Assembly: GCA_000471925.1 (NCBI GenBank)
Contig: CP006667.1
Location: forward strand, 3,720,001-3,784,000
From: Ralstonia pickettii DTP0602
Lineage (GTDB): Bacteria; Pseudomonadota; Gammaproteobacteria; Burkholderiales; Burkholderiaceae
DNA: 64,000 nt
Direction of reading: 5' to 3'
Part shown: positions 26,691 to 35,880 of the stretch, in pieces
Numbering within the stretch: the first letter of the stretch is position 1
Layout: each line of letters begins with the position of its first letter
Position numbers and translations under genes: made by a program
The notes under the pieces: generated by a model
The model's input: only the letters and a program-made list of their open reading frames with translations
Databases searched by the model: none
Told to the model about the DNA's origin: nothing

Positions 26691-27013
26691 GCTTCCTCCA
26701 TCACGCACTGCAGGGGATGCCCCGCCTGCCGCGCGTGCGTTGACACCAGCTCGACCTTTGTCGCCGCAATATCCCTGGTGTAGATACCGCAGACGCCCTT
26801 TCCTTCCCGGTGCACGGTGAGCATGATCTGCGTCGCCGTTTCCCGGTCCCTGCTGAAATACTGCTGCAGGATCATCACTACAAACTCCATCGGAGTGTAG
26901 TCGTCATTAAGCAGCACCACCTTGAACATGGCAGGCGGTTTGAGCGCCTGCTCTTTACGCTCCAGGATGGTGCCTGCTTCGCGTTGTGGGACATTCGCAA
27001 GCCGTGTAGCCAT
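26687..27013 (-). CDS. clpS: ClpA adaptor protein ClpS
   Basis: 108 residues. It hands N-degron substrates to ClpAP. The binding core reads [20 protein letters not shown], with the N-end residue pocket (NDD and MEFV), and [19 protein letters not shown] follows, both typical of ClpS. The N-terminal 28 residues are the flexible tail that inserts into ClpA. Translational coupling to clpA by a 4-bp overlap. On the minus strand a TAGAAT (27020-27025) lies only 6 bp before the ATG, so the transcript may be leaderless or nearly so. Confidence 0.97.
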   Translation of the reverse strand: MATRLANVPQREAGTILERKEQALKPPAMFKVVLLNDDYTPMEFVVMILQQYFSRDRETATQIMLTVHREGKGVCGIYTRDIAATKVELVSTHARQAGHPLQCVMEEA

Positions 27014-27538
27014 GGCTTTATTCTAACCCTTACTCGCAACTCTGCAATTTGGGGAAAAGGCGCCGGATTCAAGAGCCGGGTCGCCGGATTCCTGTGGTGA
27101 AAAGGCGCAGCCATTTACGCCGGAGCGCGCCGGAGGCATTGAAAAGCACGTCGCGGATGCCGTCGGGACAGCCCGCACGGCTTGCCTGGCGCCAGCCGTC
27201 ACGGTACCACCAGGCGTCGTCCCATTCCCACCACACCCTGCGCGCAGTGGGGATTCCGCCAGCTTGACAGTATCCGGCTTTGCCAGAAGAATCGATCGCA
27301 CACCTGCCACCGGCCACCGAGCCAAAGCAACAAGCCAAAGGCAGGTGATCCGTGAGCAGGGAGGCCCACGGCCCGCGGCGGCGAGTCAGCTTCGAGACTG
27401 GCCGCCACGCGATTTCACCTCGCCGCGCGTCATCGCCGGCCGCAAGTCAGTACGCGGCCGGTCATGGCGCCGCAGTTCGTGTCATCTGGCTGGCGTGGCT
27501 TCCCCGCTTTGAAATCTGCTATTTCGTTGGGGGAGTAT
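27014..27538. other. Intergenic region between clpS and the cold-shock gene (diverging)
   Basis: 525 bp without a credible reading frame; the open frames there show no family features. It must hold the clpS promoter (27020-27048, minus strand) and that of the cold-shock gene. A possible TTGACA (27264-27269) with AAGAAT 17 bp on (27287-27292) would give a leader of about 240 nt. I see no other structure I can name. Confidence 0.5.
27264..27292 (+). promoter_or_regulatory. Possible promoter of the cold-shock gene
   Basis: Perfect -35 TTGACA, 17-bp spacer, -10 AAGAAT (4 of 6). The implied leader of about 240 nt would be long, as in known cold-shock mRNAs. Confidence 0.35.
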
Positions 27539-27745
27539 ATGGCAAGCGGTATCGTCAAATGGTTCAATGACGCCAAGGGTTTCGGGTTCATCAAGCCGGA
27601 CGAGGGCGAAGAAGAACTGTTTGCGCACTTTTCGGCTATCCAGATGTCCGGCTTCAAGACGCTGAAGGAAGGTCAACGCGTCTCGTTCGAGGTGGTGCAG
27701 GGCCCTAAGGGCAAGCAAGCCACCAACATCCAGGACGCCAGCTAA
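27539..27745 (+). CDS. Cold-shock domain protein (CspA family)
   Basis: 68 residues, the whole protein being one cold-shock OB-fold. It begins [21 protein letters not shown] with RNP-1 (KGFGFI) and continues with RNP-2 (ELFAHFSAI), then [26 protein letters not shown]. These bind single-stranded RNA and DNA and act as RNA chaperones. The ATG at 27539 is preceded by GGGGGAG, a strong ribosome binding site; in-frame codons upstream (25 residues) are not family-like. It stands alone, with a long, gene-free upstream region that could hold a temperature-responsive leader. Confidence 0.96.
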   Translation: MASGIVKWFNDAKGFGFIKPDEGEEELFAHFSAIQMSGFKTLKEGQRVSFEVVQGPKGKQATNIQDAS

Positions 27746-27902
27746 AGCGCGCCGCGACCGCATCCCGGCCGTCAGAGCCGCGAGCGGTCAACCAGGGTGC
27801 GGGGGGAGCTCCCCCGGGACGGGATCGCTGCCAGCGTCCGCCTTGCCGCCACCGGCGGCCGGGCAGGCGCTGGCGCGCACCAGCAGCACGCACCGCATCC
27901 GA

Positions 27903-27933
27903 CAGAAAGCCCGGCCTCGTGCCGGGCTTTCTG
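27903..27933. terminator. Intrinsic terminator between the cold-shock gene and a VOC-fold gene
   Basis: 13-bp arms CAGAAAGCCCGGC / GCCGGGCTTTCTG around CTCGT. The stem includes AAA/TTT pairs on both sides, so it can work in either direction for the converging genes. Confidence 0.72.
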
Positions 27934-27975
27934 GCTTGGGGCCCTGGCCTTTGCTCCGCGCCGGTCCGCGCCGGC

Positions 27976-28437
27976 TCAGGCCCAGCCTTCGATCTTCAGC
28001 CCGCTGGCCTGCTCGGCCTCTTCCTTTGTGACCTTGCGCACAGTTTGGCCGAAAGTCCAGACATGGCCCTCGGGGTCCCGGGCTGTATAAGACCGGTCGC
28101 CGTAGAACTCGTCCTGCGGTTCGCGCACGATCACCGCGCCCGCCGCGCGGGCGCGCGCAAAATGCTGGTCCAGCCCTTCCTGCAGGTGCACATGCACGGT
28201 CTGCGTGTTCTTGCCGTCGACCGACGCGGGGCTGGCGGTGAAGTCCGCCCATTCGCTGCCGACCATCAGGTAGCTGTCACCGAAACGCATCTCCGAATGC
28301 ACCAGCTGCCCCTTCTGGTCGCGGATCACCATGACGCGCCGGAAGCCGAAGGCGTTTTCAAGCCAGTCCAGCGCCTTCACCGGATCCTTGTAGAAGAGGG
28401 CCGCGCCAAAGGCGGTACGGCGGAAGGGATCGTCCAT
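27976..28437 (-). CDS. VOC-superfamily protein (PhnB/glyoxalase-like, one module pair)
   Basis: 153 residues. The fold signature is AALFYKDPVKALDWLENAFGFRRVMVIRD at the N-terminus, EMRFGDSYLMVGSE, VHVHLQEGLDQHFARARAAGAVIV, and YGDRSYTARDPEGHVWTFGQ near the C-terminus. The last segment (DPEGHVW) is the usual end of PhnB-like glyoxalase-fold proteins. Substrate and metal are unknown. The ATG at 28437 puts the fold near residue 9; a longer in-frame start adds 24 residues unrelated to the family. It is not clearly in an operon with icd, because a terminator lies between them. Confidence 0.87.
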   Translation of the reverse strand: MDDPFRRTAFGAALFYKDPVKALDWLENAFGFRRVMVIRDQKGQLVHSEMRFGDSYLMVGSEWADFTASPASVDGKNTQTVHVHLQEGLDQHFARARAAGAVIVREPQDEFYGDRSYTARDPEGHVWTFGQTVRKVTKEEAEQASGLKIEGWA

Positions 28438-28513
28438 GTCAGTCTCCCCGGGCCCCAGGCCCGTCAGTTCAATCCCAGACGTTCTAGGCAAGGCCGGCGC
28501 CCGGCGCAAGAAG

Positions 28514-28549
28514 AAAACCCCGGCGCCTACCAGGCGGCGCCGGGGTTTT
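28514..28549 (-). terminator. Intrinsic terminator after icd
   Basis: 14-bp arms AAAACCCCGGCGCC / GGCGCCGGGGTTTT with an 8-nt loop, followed on the minus strand by CTTCTTG; located 37 bp after the icd stop. Confidence 0.82.
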
Positions 28550-28585
28550 CCTTGGCAGGATGCCCGCCACAGCGGGAGTCCGCGC

Positions 28586-29836
<1,251 letters not shown>

Positions 29837-29983
29837 GACGTCTCCAGTGCGGAACGGTTGTGACTGCCGCCGGTGCGTGGCCGGGCGGCGAGATTCGGGA
29901 GATGGCGCTGGCAATTGTAGCCGGGCATCGTTGCGCGCCCGTGCTGCGCCGCACCACTTCAGCCTTGTTTCAGGCTGGTCTCA

Positions 29984-29997
29984 GTCTTATATAAGAC
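29984..29997. promoter_or_regulatory. Perfect palindrome upstream of icd (candidate operator)
   Basis: GTCTTATATAAGAC, a perfect 14-bp inverted repeat between the diverging icd and rluE genes. Its 12-bp core TCTTATATAAGA recurs at 34984-34995 within another promoter. Which gene it controls is not settled. Confidence 0.55.
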
Positions 29998-30099
29998 ACA
30001 AGACTAATTTCGTATTATGCAGCAATTTTTCATCATCCGCCAATCCTGGCGGGCCGATCCCGCCCGCTGCGGGGCACGGCTGCGGCATACTTGCGCCCC

Positions 30100-30765
30100 A
30101 TGACCCTGATCGCCCTGAACAAGCCGTTCGGCACCATGAGCCAGTTTTCGGAACACCCGACGCGCCCGACGCTGGCCGCGTGCGTGACCGTGCCCGGCGT
30201 CTACCCCGCCGGGCGGCTCGATGCGGACAGCGAGGGACTGCTGCTGCTGACCGAGGACGGCGCGCTGCAGGCCCGCATCGCCGATCCGCGCCACAAGCTG
30301 GAGAAGACTTACCTGGCCCAGGTGGAAGGCATTGCCGACGCGGCCGCCCTCGCCCGCTTACGGGCCGGGGTTGACCTGGGCGACTTCGTGACGCAGCCGG
30401 CCACCGTGCGCGCGATCGACGCGCCCGAATGGCTGTGGCCGCGCCATCCGCCGGTGCGTTTTCGCGCCGCGATCCCGACCTCGTGGCTGGAACTGAAGAT
30501 CCGCGAAGGCAAGAACCGGCAGGTCCGCCGCATGACCGCCGCGGTCGGCTTCCCGACGCTGCGGCTGGTACGGGTCGGCATCGGCCCGCTGGACCTGCGC
30601 ACTCTCGGACTTGGGCCGGGGGAATCCTGCGAGGTCGATCCCGCCGTGTTGGGGCTGGGCACGCCCGCGGCGCCTCGCTCCCGTCCCGATCCCGCGCGCC
30701 GCCCCCATGTATCAACCACCAGACAGGCGAACGCCGCCAAGCGGCGTCCACGTTACAAAAGCTAA
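30100..30765 (+). CDS. rluE: 23S rRNA pseudouridine synthase, RsuA/RluE family
   Basis: 221 residues. The catalytic segment GRLDADSEGLLLLTEDGAL carries the essential Asp, LIALNKPFGTMSQFS is the N-terminal RluE-like signature, and LELKIREGKNRQVRRMTAAVGFPTLRLVRVGIG is the C-terminal RsuA-family block. There is no N-terminal S4 domain, which fits RluE rather than RsuA/RluB. RluE modifies U2457 of E. coli 23S rRNA. The C-terminal 30 residues are a basic, low-complexity tail. The ATG at 30100 is the second in-frame Met; the one 9 bp upstream is also possible. Confidence 0.88.
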   Translation: MTLIALNKPFGTMSQFSEHPTRPTLAACVTVPGVYPAGRLDADSEGLLLLTEDGALQARIADPRHKLEKTYLAQVEGIADAAALARLRAGVDLGDFVTQPATVRAIDAPEWLWPRHPPVRFRAAIPTSWLELKIREGKNRQVRRMTAAVGFPTLRLVRVGIGPLDLRTLGLGPGESCEVDPAVLGLGTPAAPRSRPDPARRPHVSTTRQANAAKRRPRYKS

Positions 30766-30869
30766 CAAATCGAACGTCAACGCTGGCGACATCGGCCTCG
30801 TTCTTGTCAGGGACACGTCCAATCACGCGTCACAACTTCCGACTGTTCTTATCCTTCGAGGTAATCGTC

Positions 30870-31067
30870 ATGAAAAAACTGATCGCTGCTCTGGTTGTTG
30901 GCCTGTTCGCCACCGGAGCCTTCGCCCAGGCTTCGGCACCCGCTGCCGCCGACGCTGCAGCGCCCGCGGCCACCAAGGAAGCACCGAAGACCGCCAAGAA
31001 GAAGACCAGCCACAAGAAGCACAGCGGCAAGAAGGCCGCCACCGCTTCGGCGCCGGCCGCGCAGTAA
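30870..31067 (+). CDS. Small secreted Lys/Ala-rich protein
   Basis: 65 residues. A clear signal peptide (MKKLIAALVVGLFATGAFA, cleavage probably after AFA) precedes a mature part of about 46 residues composed almost wholly of Ala, Lys, Pro, Ser and Thr, with the basic block KTAKKKTSHKKHSGKK. I do not recognise a domain. Similar short, exported, cationic proteins are often found in Burkholderiales without known function; acid-shock-type or envelope/nucleic-acid-binding roles are possible but unproven. A TTCGAGGTAATCGTC ribosome binding site and a strong terminator right after the gene show it to be an independent, real transcription unit. Confidence 0.8.
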   Translation: MKKLIAALVVGLFATGAFAQASAPAAADAAAPAATKEAPKTAKKKTSHKKHSGKKAATASAPAAQ

Positions 31068-31107
31068 GCTGCGCCCCCCCTGCCGGCTGTTCGCATGGCA
31101 GGGAGCG

Positions 31108-31147
31108 AAAAAAAGGCAGGCCGCCGCCAGGCGCCTGCCTTTTTTGT
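31108..31147 (+). terminator. Intrinsic terminator after the small secreted protein gene
   Basis: Arms AAAAAAGGCAGGC / GCCTGCCTTTTTT with an internal loop, ending in a run of T residues and TTG. Confidence 0.88.
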
Positions 31148-31275
31148 TGCACACGGCGCCCGCCAGGAAAAGCCGCGCGGCACGCATCGGCTTGGCCGGC
31201 GTGCGCTATGCTTGCGGCTGCCTTTGTCTGCGCCAGTCACTGCGCCCGTCTGCGCGCCACTTCAGACCGAACACC

Positions 31276-31740
31276 ATGTCCTTCCTGTCCAAGACGCTGT
31301 TGTCACGCTGCTTACCTGTTGCCGGCATGCTTGCCGCGCTGAGCGCGGGGATCGCCCATGCGCAGGCCGCACTGCCCGTGGTGCCGCTCACCGCCGGCAT
31401 GTACGCGATCCAGGCTGAGGTCGCCGCCACGCCGGCGGCACGCGAGCAGGGGCTGATGTACCGCAAGAGCATGGCGCCCAACGCCGGCATGCTGTTCGTG
31501 TTCGAGCAGAAAGCGGGCCACTGCTTCTGGATGCGCAATACCGAACTGCCGCTGTCGATCGCCTTCCTGGCCGACGACGGCACCATCGTCAATATCGAGG
31601 ACATGGCACCGCGCAGCGAGGACAATCATTGCCCGAAGGCGGCAATCCGCTATGCACTGGAGATGAACAAGGGATGGTTCGCGCAGAAGGGCCTCAAGGC
31701 CGGCGCGAAGATCGGCGGGCTGCCGCAGCCGCGGCAGTGA
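31276..31740 (+). CDS. Exported DUF192 family protein
   Basis: 154 residues. A signal peptide (hydrophobic core LPVAGMLAALSAGIAHA) is followed by a single DUF192 domain: EVAATPAAREQGLMYRKSM, AGMLFVFEQKAGHCFWMRNTELPLSIAFLADDGTIVNIEDM and the C-terminal ALEMNKGWFAQKGLKAG. The function of DUF192 is not known; members are usually secreted or lipid-anchored. ATG 31276 was chosen because it starts the signal peptide. It lies 209 bp after the small secreted protein gene and ends at a hairpin facing yajQ. Confidence 0.9.
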   Translation: MSFLSKTLLSRCLPVAGMLAALSAGIAHAQAALPVVPLTAGMYAIQAEVAATPAAREQGLMYRKSMAPNAGMLFVFEQKAGHCFWMRNTELPLSIAFLADDGTIVNIEDMAPRSEDNHCPKAAIRYALEMNKGWFAQKGLKAGAKIGGLPQPRQ

Positions 31741-31741
31741 G

Positions 31742-31767
31742 CGATGCCGGCGCGGGCGCCGGCATCG
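31742..31767. terminator. GC-rich perfect hairpin between converging DUF192 and yajQ genes
   Basis: 12-bp arms CGATGCCGGCGC / GCGCCGGCATCG around GG. No T-run on either side; a weak or Rho-independent-like terminator at best. Confidence 0.5.
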
Positions 31768-31779
31768 GCGTCGCGCGAC

Positions 31780-32265
31780 TCAGTCGCGGAAGTTGTTGAA
31801 GTCCAGCGGCGCCTCGGACACGTCCTTGCGCAGCATCGCGATCACGTTCTGGAGGTCGTCGCGCTTGGTGCCCGACACGCGCACCGCGTCGCCCTGGATG
31901 CTGGCCTGCACCTTGATCTTGCTGTCCTTGATCATGCGCACGATCTTCTTGGCCAGGTCGCCGGTCACGCCCTTCTTGATCGTGATTACCTGCTTGAGCT
32001 TGTCGCCGCTGATCTTGTCGGTCTTGCCGTAGTCCAGGAAGCGCACGTCCACGTTGCGCTTGGCCATCTTGCTGATCAGCACGTCCTTGACCTGGCCCAG
32101 CTTGAAATCGTCGTCGGCAAAGGCGGTCAGTTCGTTTTCCTTTTGCTCGACCCGGGCGTCCGAGCCCTTGAAATCGAAGCGGGTCGAGATTTCCTTGTTG
32201 GCCTGCTCGACAGCGTTCTTCACCTCGACCATGTTCGCTTCGCACACTACGTCAAACGACGGCAT
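31780..32265 (-). CDS. yajQ: YajQ family nucleotide-binding protein
   Basis: 161 residues covering the whole UPF0234 family length. The N-terminus [26 protein letters not shown] and the block [20 protein letters not shown] are diagnostic; the second half repeats a ferredoxin-like fold ([36 protein letters not shown]) and ends [16 protein letters not shown]. Some family members bind nucleotides, including cyclic di-GMP in Xanthomonas and Pseudomonas; whether this one does is not visible. ATG 32265 gives the standard N-terminus; 18 extra in-frame residues upstream are not conserved. It diverges from murB. Confidence 0.96.
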   Translation of the reverse strand: MPSFDVVCEANMVEVKNAVEQANKEISTRFDFKGSDARVEQKENELTAFADDDFKLGQVKDVLISKMAKRNVDVRFLDYGKTDKISGDKLKQVITIKKGVTGDLAKKIVRMIKDSKIKVQASIQGDAVRVSGTKRDDLQNVIAMLRKDVSEAPLDFNNFRD

Positions 32266-32324
32266 TGCATTCTCCTTGTGATCCATATGCACGGTGGCGG
32301 CCGCTGGCAATGGCGGCACTTCCG

Positions 32325-32330
32325 TATAAT
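32325..32330 (+). promoter_or_regulatory. -10 element of murB
   Basis: Perfect TATAAT 69 bp before the murB ATG; no good -35 at the standard distance. Confidence 0.4.
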
Positions 32331-32398
32331 CCAGCCTACCTCGCAGTTCCGGGTCGCCTGCACACCACCAGCGGCGGCCGCGTCACCTTTCCTCTTGC

Positions 32399-33409
32399 AT
32401 GGCAGATTTCCACGAATTCTATCCCCTGCGTCGCCACAATACATTCGGATTCGACGCGCGCGCGCGCTTTGCAGTGCACGTGCGCAGCGAGGCCGACCTG
32501 ACGGCGGCACTGGCCGATCCGCGCGCCGCCGGCCTGCCGCTGGTGGTGCTTGGCGGTGGCAGCAACGTGGTGCTGACGCGCGACCTCGAGGCACTGGTGC
32601 TGTTGATGGAAATCCCCGGCTACCAGGGGGAAGATGCCGACGACGCATGGCTGGTCACCGCCGGCGCGGGCGAGAACTGGAACGCGCTGGTCAACCGCAC
32701 CATCGCCGACGGCATGCCCGGCCTGGAAAACCTGGCGCTGATCCCCGGCACCGCGGGCGCCGCGCCGATCCAGAACATCGGCGCCTACGGGGTCGAGCTG
32801 CGCGAGCGCTTCGAAGGCGTACGCGCCTATGACCGCCACACCGGCGCATTCGTGTGGCTGGACCTGCGGGCCTGTGGCTTCGGCTACCGCGACAGCCTGT
32901 TCAAGCGCGTCGGCGCCGGCCGCTACATCATCACGGCGGTGACGCTGCGCCTGCGCAAGGCATGGCAGCCGGTGCTGTCGTATGGGGAACTGGCGCGCGA
33001 ACTCGACGGACAGGCCGCGCCCGATGCGGCCATGGTGCGCGACGCCGTGGTCGCGATCCGCTCGCGCAAGCTGCCCGACCCCGCGCAAGTCGGCAATGCC
33101 GGCAGCTTCTTCAAGAACCCGCTGGTCAGCGCGGCACAGCGCGATGCCCTGTTGCAGGCCCATCCGGACCTGGTCAGCTACGCGCAGCTGGACGGGAGCT
33201 ACAAGCTGGCTGCTGGCTGGCTGATCGACCGCTGCGGCTTCAAGGGTGTCAGCGACGGCCCGGTCGGTGTCTACGGCAAGCAGGCCCTGGTGCTGGTGCA
33301 CCACGGCGGCGGTACCGGCGCGATGCTGCTGGCGCTGGCCAATCGCATCGCCGATACCGTCGAGGCCCGTTTCGGCGTACGCATCGAGCCCGAGCCGGTA
33401 GTGCTCTGA
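32399..33409 (+). CDS. murB: UDP-N-acetylenolpyruvoylglucosamine reductase
   Basis: 336 residues, type I MurB flavoenzyme that completes UDP-MurNAc synthesis for peptidoglycan. Motifs: [19 protein letters not shown] near the N-terminus, [13 protein letters not shown] (FAD binding), [45 protein letters not shown] (with the catalytic Ser) and the C-terminal [17 protein letters not shown]. The start codon at 32399 is the first ATG after the -10 element at 32325. murJ and other wall genes lie nearby but not in the same operon. Confidence 0.96.
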   Translation: MADFHEFYPLRRHNTFGFDARARFAVHVRSEADLTAALADPRAAGLPLVVLGGGSNVVLTRDLEALVLLMEIPGYQGEDADDAWLVTAGAGENWNALVNRTIADGMPGLENLALIPGTAGAAPIQNIGAYGVELRERFEGVRAYDRHTGAFVWLDLRACGFGYRDSLFKRVGAGRYIITAVTLRLRKAWQPVLSYGELARELDGQAAPDAAMVRDAVVAIRSRKLPDPAQVGNAGSFFKNPLVSAAQRDALLQAHPDLVSYAQLDGSYKLAAGWLIDRCGFKGVSDGPVGVYGKQALVLVHHGGGTGAMLLALANRIADTVEARFGVRIEPEPVVL

Positions 33410-33458
33410 AGCGCCGCGGCTTCGGCGATCAGTCGCGCGGTCAGGCGCTCAGTCAGAG

Positions 33459-33776
33459 TCAGGCGAAGTGGCAGACGTAGTCCAGCGTCTCCTGCACCTC
33501 GATATCGAAGCTGCTGTTGCCCGGCACGCTGAACTGCTGGCCGGCGCCATAGGTCTGCCAGTCTTCCGAACCGGCCAGGCGCACGCGGCAGGTGCCGGCG
33601 TTGATTTCCATGATTTCCGGCGCGCCGGTATTGAAGGTCAGCGCGGCCGGGAAGATCACGCCCAGCGTCTTGCGGGTGCCGTCCGGGAACAGCACGGTGT
33701 GGCTCACGCACTTGCCGTCGAAATACAGGTTGGCTTTCTTGACGACCGACACGTTGTCGAACTGGCTCATTTCCAT
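33459..33776 (-). CDS. ppnP: Pyrimidine/purine nucleoside phosphorylase
   Basis: 105 residues of the small cupin-fold family formerly DUF1255/YaiE. The sequence runs [39 protein letters not shown], then [20 protein letters not shown] and [20 protein letters not shown]. The E. coli homologue phosphorolyses several nucleosides. The ATG is preceded by a GGAGATGG-type ribosome binding site. It is separated from argF by a good terminator, so it is transcribed on its own. Confidence 0.93.
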   Translation of the reverse strand: MEMSQFDNVSVVKKANLYFDGKCVSHTVLFPDGTRKTLGVIFPAALTFNTGAPEIMEINAGTCRVRLAGSEDWQTYGAGQQFSVPGNSSFDIEVQETLDYVCHFA

Positions 33777-33795
33777 CTCCTGGCTTTGTCTTAAG

Positions 33796-33826
33796 ACGTA
33801 AAAAGAGGGGCCATCGCGGCCCCTCC
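33796..33826 (-). terminator. Intrinsic terminator after argF
   Basis: Read on the minus strand: GAGGGGCC / GGCCCCTC around 5 nt, followed by TTTTTACG. It lies about 22 bp after the argF stop. Confidence 0.85.
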
Positions 33827-33846
33827 CCTGTTCACCCCGCGCGCGC

Positions 33847-34770
33847 TCAGTAGCGGCCGCAGAGCAGGTATTCCATCAGCGCCTTCTGCACGTGCAGGCG
33901 GTTCTCCGCCTCGTCCCAGACCACGCTCTTGGGGCCGTCGATCACGGCGGCCTCGACTTCCTCGCCGCGGTGCGCTGGCAGGCAGTGCATGAAGAGCGCG
34001 TCGGGCTCGGCGCGGTCCATCATCGCGGTGGTGACCATCCAGTCCTTGAAAGCGCGCTTGCGGGCGTCGTTCTCCGCCTCGAAGCCCATGCTGGTCCAGA
34101 CATCGGTGGTGACCAGGCTCGCGCCCTGGCAGGCGGCGAGCGGATCGTCAAAGACCTTGACCAGCCCGGCGGCGGACGCCGGCACCATGGCCGGATCGAG
34201 CTGGTAGCCCGGCGGCGCCGAGAAATGGAAGGTGAAGCCCAGCCGTTCGGCCGCCTGGATCCAGGTGTAAGCCATGTTGTTGGCATCGCCGATCCACGCC
34301 ACGGTCTTGCCGCGGATGCTGCCACGCTGCTCGATATAGGTGAAGATGTCGGCCAGCACCTGGCACGGGTGGTATTCGTTGGTCAGGCCATTGATCACCG
34401 GCACGCGCGAATGCGCGGCAAAGCGGTCGATGATGTCCTGGCCGAAGGTGCGGATCATGATGATGTCGACCATGCGCGAGATCACCTGCGCCGCATCCTC
34501 GATCGGCTCGCCGCGGCCCAGTTGCGAGTCGCGCGTGTTCAGGAACACAGCATGACCGCCGAGCTGGTGGATGCCGGCCTCGAACGACAGGCGCGTACGC
34601 GTGGAATTCTTCTCGAAGATCATGGCCAGCGTGCGGTCGTGCAGCGGGTGCCAGGTCTCGTAGTTCTTGAACTTGGCCTTCAGGATCCGCGCGCGATCCA
34701 GCAGGTACTCGTACTCGTCGGGAGTGAAGTCGCTGAACTGGAGGTAATGCTTGATCGGGGTTGAGCTCAT
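33847..34770 (-). CDS. argF: Ornithine carbamoyltransferase
   Basis: 307 residues. It makes citrulline from ornithine and carbamoyl phosphate in arginine synthesis. Motifs: [15 protein letters not shown] (carbamoyl-phosphate binding, STRT), [24 protein letters not shown], the HPCQVLAD segment, and the ornithine site in [17 protein letters not shown] (HCLP). Length is normal. The ATG at 34770 is not preceded by an obvious ribosome binding site; instead it abuts CTTTGTTTT, the T-rich tail of a large hairpin (34780-34846). Regulation by attenuation or mRNA folding in this leader is therefore worth testing. Confidence 0.97.
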   Translation of the reverse strand: MSSTPIKHYLQFSDFTPDEYEYLLDRARILKAKFKNYETWHPLHDRTLAMIFEKNSTRTRLSFEAGIHQLGGHAVFLNTRDSQLGRGEPIEDAAQVISRMVDIIMIRTFGQDIIDRFAAHSRVPVINGLTNEYHPCQVLADIFTYIEQRGSIRGKTVAWIGDANNMAYTWIQAAERLGFTFHFSAPPGYQLDPAMVPASAAGLVKVFDDPLAACQGASLVTTDVWTSMGFEAENDARKRAFKDWMVTTAMMDRAEPDALFMHCLPAHRGEEVEAAVIDGPKSVVWDEAENRLHVQKALMEYLLCGRY

Positions 34771-34779
34771 AAAACAAAG

Positions 34780-34846
34780 AAGGCGGCTCGGTGGGGACGC
34801 GCCGTCATGAAGTGTTCATGACCCAAGCGCGCCGCGGAGCCGCCTT
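34780..34846 (-). promoter_or_regulatory. Terminator-like hairpin in the argF leader
   Basis: 10-bp outer arms AAGGCGGCTC / GAGCCGCCTT enclosing a second perfect hairpin GTCATGAA / TTCATGAC (34804-34811 and 34815-34822). On the minus strand the outer stem is followed by CTTTGTTTT and then directly by the argF ATG. On the plus strand it is followed by TTCGCG only, so the terminator reading fits the argF strand. Confidence 0.6.
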
Positions 34847-34972
34847 TTCGCGTCGCATACGCAATTTAACTGCAGGAATCATAAGGGATTATTTCTGCTT
34901 TGGCGAGCCCGGGACAACCCGCCCCGATTGACGCGCCCCGCTCGTTGACAGGTTCCTGACAGGATTTCGCCC

Positions 34973-35001
34973 TTATGCGCAACTCTTATATAAGATATAA
35001 T
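34973..35001 (+). promoter_or_regulatory. Promoter of the DUF3579 gene with a palindrome in the spacer
   Basis: -10 TATAAT (34996-35001, perfect) and a weak -35 TTATGC (34973-34978), spacer 17. Between them lies the perfect palindrome TCTTATATAAGA (34984-34995), the same core as upstream of icd. A protein bound there would block RNA polymerase. Confidence 0.6.
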
Positions 35002-35198
35002 ACCTGCTGATTCACGCGGGGCCCGGCATACCCATGCCGCTGCCCGCCGCCGGCATCAAAAGTGCCCCCGCAGAGACCGACGCCCCGCCTTCCCGGCTGG
35101 AAAAAGCGCGAACCAAACGCGCACCGGCCGCGTCAAACGGGCGCCCGTTCCGCGGGTTTACCGTCGAGTCTTCAGCCCCACCCGCAGTCTCCAGCCTC

Positions 35199-35498
35199 AT
35201 GAACCCCAACGTTCGCGAATACTTTATCCAAGGCATTACCAAGGAAGGCAAGACCTTCCGCCCGAGCGACTGGGCTGAACGGCTGTGCGGCGTGATGGCG
35301 CAGTTCCGCCCCGAGGGCGACACCGGCGATCCCCGCCTGACCTACTCCCCCTATGTGCGCCCGATCTTCGCCGGCAACGTCAAGTGCGTGGTGGTGGATG
35401 CGCGACTGCGCGACATTGAACCCAAGGCGCTGGACTTCGTGCTGAATTTCGCGCGCGACAACAACCTGCAGATGGTCGAGGCCTGCTCGCTGGAATAA
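35199..35498 (+). CDS. DUF3579 family protein
   Basis: 99 residues. I recognise the DUF3579 pattern: EYFIQGITKEGKTFRPSDWAERLCGVMAQF at the N-terminus, RLTYSPYVRPIFAGNVKCVVVDARLRDIEPKALDFVLNFARDN, and a short acidic end. The function is unknown; the family is largely confined to betaproteobacteria. ATG 35199 is the usual start. The same frame is open from an ATG at 35034, inside the predicted transcript, which would add 55 low-complexity residues; this is considered less likely. The gene diverges from argF and is followed by a terminator shared with rpsT. Confidence 0.88.
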   Translation: MNPNVREYFIQGITKEGKTFRPSDWAERLCGVMAQFRPEGDTGDPRLTYSPYVRPIFAGNVKCVVVDARLRDIEPKALDFVLNFARDNNLQMVEACSLE

Positions 35499-35522
35499 GC
35501 AGCACAGCGGAGCAACAGAAAA

Positions 35523-35556
35523 ACAAAAAAGCTCGTCGGATGACGAGCTTTTTTGT
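35523..35556. terminator. Bidirectional terminator between the DUF3579 gene and rpsT
   Basis: Arms AAAAAAGCTCGTC / GACGAGCTTTTTT around GGAT, with A/T tracts on both sides. Confidence 0.92.
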
Positions 35557-35613
35557 TGACTGATGCCTGGGCACCCGCCGGTGCTGGACCGCCTCAGCGG
35601 CCCGGAGCAGCTA

Positions 35614-35880
35614 TCAGACAGCCATGGCCTTGATGGCAGCCGACAGGCGCGACTTGTGACGGGCGGCCTTGTTCTTGTGCACGATCTTCTTGTCGGCGAT
35701 GCTGTCGATCACGGCTTGCGAGTTCTTGAAGATCTCGGCAGCAGCAGCCTTGTCGCCGGCGTCGATGGCCTTGCGGACCGCCTTGACGGCGGTGCGCAGA
35801 CGCGAGCGCAGGCTGGAGTTGTGAGCGTTCTGTGCAACGGCCTGGCGGGCGCGCTTGCGAGCTTGTGCGGAATTTGCCAT
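35614..35880 (-). CDS. rpsT: 30S ribosomal protein S20
   Basis: 88 residues, all-helical and very basic, with the S20 pattern [39 protein letters not shown] and the end [17 protein letters not shown]. Part of the small ribosomal subunit (bS20). It is monocistronic: a terminator follows at 35523 and murJ diverges upstream, an arrangement (rpsT next to murJ/mviN) frequent in proteobacteria. Confidence 0.98.
   Translation of the reverse strand: MANSAQARKRARQAVAQNAHNSSLRSRLRTAVKAVRKAIDAGDKAAAAEIFKNSQAVIDSIADKKIVHKNKAARHKSRLSAAIKAMAV

Noticed and set aside
35034..35198. N-terminally extended DUF3579 protein (start at 35034)
   Set aside because: The extra 55 residues are low complexity and not part of the family; kept only as an alternative in the gene entry.
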